In this document: positions 59,793-64,000 of the stretch, in pieces
Layout: every line of letters begins with the position of its first letter
Numbering within the stretch: position 1 is the first letter of the stretch
NCBI RefSeq assembly: GCF_024679245.1
Contig: NC_090195.1
Location: 9,439,993 to 9,503,992 of the forward strand
Source of the DNA: Pseudorasbora parva
Taxonomy: Eukaryota; Chordata; Actinopteri; Cypriniformes; Gobionidae
Length of the DNA stretch: 64,000 nt
Reading direction: 5' to 3'
Translations under genes and position numbers: made by a program
Notes under the pieces: generated by a model
Database searches by the model: none
What the model was told of the DNA's origin: nothing
The model's input: the letters and a program-made list of their open reading frames with translations, nothing else

Positions 59793-62423
59793 CAAACTAT
59801 ACTACACAAATTCAGTATTCAGCAGATTGCCCTGTTAAGTCATAGCAATAGTATTATACAATTGTCTATCCTGGACAAGCCAAGCTGCTGAATACTAGAT
59901 GTAGACATGTTTACATAAATGGAATTCCTGCAATTTCAGGACAACAGTCCCAGAGCCTATTTTCTAGGACCCTAGTTTCCTTTAAAGCAGCTTTGAATTG
60001 ATGTGCATTGTGAAAAGCGGTATACAAATAAATGTGAATTGCATTATTTTAATGTATTATTGTAATGATAAAAACAGCACGGACAGGGTTTTATTAAGCA
60101 TCATACACCAGATGAGAAGCACCACGCCAGGCGGCAGATAATGTAATGGAAGTTATCCAGTTATCCAGAACATATCTTACTTCCACTTTGAAAAGTAAGG
60201 TCTTTCGTTCCAAGAAAATTGCATTTTAAACCAGAATATAGGGCCACATACACTGCAGGTAATAAGAAAGAAGTAGGAAGTAGATATTAGTAACCCAAAG
60301 ATACATTTCCAATTAGTTGCTAGTTGTGGGGGACGTTTGCCAAACATTTTTCTATTCCTAGCTTTGTCAAGTTTATTTTTGACCATCGTCCCTGATAATT
60401 TCGCGCTGACCTAACAGTTTGTGCTGTATATTTCAGAATGGACTGCTTTGAGAAACTTTCACAATGTAGGCTTTGCAAAGACGTTGTTATTGCCAAATTC
60501 CTTGCACCTGACAGCAACTTTAAAACATAAAAATGCATCACTTTCACATTCAAAACAACTAGCCAATCACAGCAGATGTTATTTAAACATAAAATGTTAA
60601 ATTCAGAGGGAGTTTTTAATACACAATTTTAAATTGGTTATAACTTTTGATACTCAGTTAAAGTACAAAGTAGCCAAAACGATACTTAAGTGCAGTAATT
60701 AATTACATTTACTCAAATACTTTACAGCCATGATTATACACACTATAAGGTAGTTTTAGAAAACAAAGAAGAAGCTAAGAATACACAGTAAAGCCCCTTT
60801 AATAAAGCACATGGACTGGAACAGTTGAGAAACTTACTAAAGCAAATTCATTGGCTTTTATAGAATTATTTACACACTCTTTCATCATGCCACCCACTGT
60901 GATCATGCACATCATGAGTCTCTCAGCAGTTAACAAATCATCATTCATGGTGCATACCGAGGCCATGGTGTGAGTTACTATGGCAGCAGAACTTATAGAG
61001 GATAAGGTTGTCCATGCTGTCGTAGACCTGATAATCCCACCTTAGTCTTGAACTGACTGACAGATCGTATTTCCTCTTTTTTCAGTCCTTCTTCAGAGTG
61101 TTTTCTACCTTCAGTCAGACATACATACTGTGCGGCTGAATGAACAAGCGTTTCAGTGTTGACCGCACCCTTCTCTGAGGGCGTCCAGGATGGAAAACTA
61201 ATTTCACCAAGAAAGGTGTTCAATTTTGCAGCATTTCCAAAATACTAATATTTTTATGATAATAGTAATGTGCTGGATACGAGGAGACAAGCAGTGGTTG
61301 TAGAGATCTGCAAAAAACATTGCTGCAATTCATAATATCTTATAAAGATCTGTGATATGGACCCATATTGTTCCTGCCAGCTACAACTTGCATTTTAAAA
61401 GTAATTTCTCATCCATGTCATTGGTGAATCTCTGTAAATAGCAGCCTGAGGGTTTCATTCAGAATAATTTCATAACAACTCTTCTGGGATTTTCTTTTTG
61501 ACAGGGAAATTGTCCCTTGATAGGAAACTTCCTTTGAAATCTCAGGCCCTTAGAACAACCATAATATAGTTTTAATATTTAGTGTCTGCTTAATTAAGAG
61601 TCGATGTGCAGACATTAATTACTGTTGGCTCAGAGATCTCCCTTTGTGTTTAATCTGGTTAAATTGCAATTCTGACAATCTCAGAAAAGCGAAAGGTGTT
61701 TGACTGCTGAAAGAATTTAGTCAAATGTCTTTATTTGATACTTTCACCATTCTTGGATATAATGTCTTTTTGAGGCTGTATTTTGCTCATTTTATTTCTC
61801 GGTACTGGAGCACTGTGGGATGATTAAACTCAATATGGCTTTGAATGTTGTCGGTGTGTGGCAGACTGCTTTAGTGGTCTTTAAATTCTGCTCCTACCAC
61901 CCCTGGCGATCAGTGAAGCCTCTTTGGACCCTCCACCGGGGATTCTTTTACTCTTTTTCACTGCTGAATGTGAAATATGATTGACAGATGAATCTAGGGA
62001 CCAGAGAACAATCCTCTGTACTCTGCTAGACTTATTCATGTGTGCACACACACACAAGCAGCTTTTGTATTTACAGAGAAAGAAAGATGAGGTGAGAGAC
62101 AGACACTGAGGATATTGCACAAACATTTTTTTAAAGGTGAAGATGCTTTTGTTTTTACTTCCCCACGTGTAATGATACCAGGATGTTTTTCAGTCCAGAC
62201 GGACTCATTTGCTTCCTGACAAACTGCTATTAAAAACTTAAAATGTGATCAACTTGGCCGATTAACTCCACTCCACAGAAATAAAAGATGAATTTAGATT
62301 TCTTAAAGGGTCTAATTAAGCCTGGAGAACAATCTAATGAGATAACCTAGAAAATAGCATGAAGCCCTAAATTCTCAATCTACACTTGGCAGGGCTCAGC
62401 ATGGGGGTCCACAATAGTGTCTC

Positions 62424-62814
<391 letters not shown>

Positions 62815-62865
<51 letters not shown>
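62815..62865. repeat. (GT)n microsatellite
   Basis: This tract closes repeat copy C on its right. Confidence 0.97.
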
Positions 62866-62867
<2 letters not shown>

Positions 62868-63098
62868 GTATGGAGAGTATGAAGAGTACAGAGAGTTTAA
62901 AGTGTTTTCTAGTAAGCATCATATAACTTTACAGAAATAACACTTTTTCACAATTCATAAAACAATATAAAGATGAATTCAGATATCTTTAAATATGTTT
63001 CTCTACATAAAATGGATCCTTGCAGGTTTCGAACAGCACCACTCAATGAAAGAGTTTCTCAGTTTGAATGGAAACAAACAAACAAACAAACGAAAAAC

Positions 63099-63374
63099 GG
63101 TAACACTTTAGAATAATGGTCATTAGTTAACATTAGTTAACATGAACTAATCATGAACTGCACTTATAAAGCATTTATTTACCTTTATTAATGTTAATTT
63201 AAACATTTACTAATGTATTATTAAAATCTTGTTTACATTAATGTACTGTGAGCTAATATGAACAAAGTCTGAGAGATGAATAAATACAGTAACAAATGTA
63301 CTGCTCATGGTTAGTTCATGTTATTTAATACATTAACTAATGTTAACTAATGACTATTTTTCTAAAGTGTTACC
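63099..63374. mobile_element. MITE with ggtaacactttagaa termini
   Basis: The left end ggtaacactttagaataatg then 'gtcattagttaacattagttaa' is mirrored by 'ttaactaatgttaactaatgac' and 'ctaaagtgttacc' at the right. The element is 276 bp, noncoding and AT-rich, a type common in fish introns. Confidence 0.75.
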
Positions 63375-63547
63375 ATAAAAACTTATTTTGTATCAATAAA
63401 TTAATTAATTAAATAGTGAAACCTATCATCTGGAACAGTGAGTTAACAACAAACATATTTATCATACTGCGGATATAGCATACTAACAAAACTACCTCAT
63501 GAACGATTGGCTCAAGGGACTATGATATGGCACACATTTTGTTAATA

Positions 63548-63586
63548 GCCACTTGTGCACTCTAAGTGCACAAGTGCACAAGTGGC
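63548..63586. repeat. 13-bp perfect inverted repeat just upstream of the SINE
   Basis: gccacttgtgcac (63548-63560) is the exact inverse of gtgcacaagtggc (63574-63586). The gap holds part of a further gtgcacaa repeat. Confidence 0.8.
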
Positions 63587-63593
63587 ACTGCCT

Positions 63594-63842
63594 GGGGCGG
63601 CAGTGGCTCAGTGGTTCATGTAGGTTGTCTACAAACCGAAAGGTTGGTGGTTCAATCCCCGGTTCCACCTGACCAAGTGTCGAAGTGTCCATGAGCAAAG
63701 ACACCTAACCCCAGCTGCTCCCGACGAGCTGGATGGCGCCTTACATGGCTGACATCGCCGTCGGTGTATGAATGGGTGAATGTGAGGCAAAAATGTAAAG
63801 CGCTTTGGATAAAAGCGCTATATAAATGCAGTCCATCCATTT
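63594..63842 (+). repeat. tRNA-derived SINE
   Basis: A pol III A box (tggctcagtgg, 63604-63614) and B box (ggttcaatccc, 63649-63659) are spaced as in a tRNA. They are followed by an unrelated body ('ccccagctgctcccgacgag') and the tail 'aaagcgctatataaatgcag' common to teleost SINEs. No cloverleaf tRNA gene is intact, and I found no clear target duplication. Confidence 0.8.
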
Positions 63843-64000
63843 AAGTCACACAAGAAATAAGTACACACCATGGGTTCTGATATTAACATGTGAATGCTGA
63901 TTCGATAAAACTGATGTACACTCATCAATAGATAATACACACTGCTGAAAATTTGGGTTCAGTAAGATTATGTTTGTATTAAATTCATCAAATTTAAGAG

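Noticed and set aside
63594..63665. Possible tRNA gene
   Set aside because: A and B boxes are present, but there is no intact acceptor stem or cloverleaf, and the downstream body and tail are those of a SINE.

Overview
The window is vertebrate DNA, most likely from a cyprinid or other teleost fish. It is AT-rich and intron-like, has very long (AC)n, (TCTA)n and (ATGG)n tracts, and carries several fish-type Tc1/mariner copies, hAT-like elements, MITEs and a tRNA-derived SINE. The species call is an inference from this repeat content. The only host gene I can support is ntng1 (netrin-G1), on the minus strand. Two of its exons are present: a 644-bp exon at 45760-46403 for most of the laminin N-terminal domain, and a 173-bp exon at 12103-12275 for the first laminin-EGF module. 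They are separated by a 33.5-kb intron and their splice phases fit exactly. The exons for the signal peptide and for the C-terminal EGF/GPI part lie outside the window.

Layout, left to right. 1-12102: part of the intron downstream of the EGF exon, with microsatellites and one (AC)n-bracketed repeat. 12276-45759: the large intron, a nest of transposons. It holds a TTAA-type MITE with a hAT element nested in it (15502-16896), a near full-length Tc1 element (18015-19630), a decayed Tc1 (24.2-25.2 kb), two members of a hAT-like family (26521-27573 and 44762-45084), a complete Ty3/gypsy-type LTR retrotransposon (29707-39601) and another Tc1 fossil (40.6-41.6 kb). 46404-64000: part of the upstream intron, with two more (AC)n-bracketed repeats, two Tc1-type remnants, an old 3.9-kb hAT-like element with a 41-bp perfect hairpin, a MITE and a SINE.

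The standout is the LTR retrotransposon. Its two 1559-bp LTRs look identical and it has a 4-bp target duplication. Its PNMA-like gag and its pol are both open. The gag/pol junction shows a textbook -1 frameshift signal: slippery TTTAAAC directly before the gag stop, an 8-nt spacer, a perfect 9-bp hairpin and a possible pseudoknot partner. Pol reads through the polypurine tract and ends on a stop made by the first bases of the 3' LTR. The element lies in the same orientation as ntng1. It looks young and possibly still mobile.

Most other long frames are microsatellite translations (Thr-His or Cys-Val repeats), antisense shadows or chance frames in introns.
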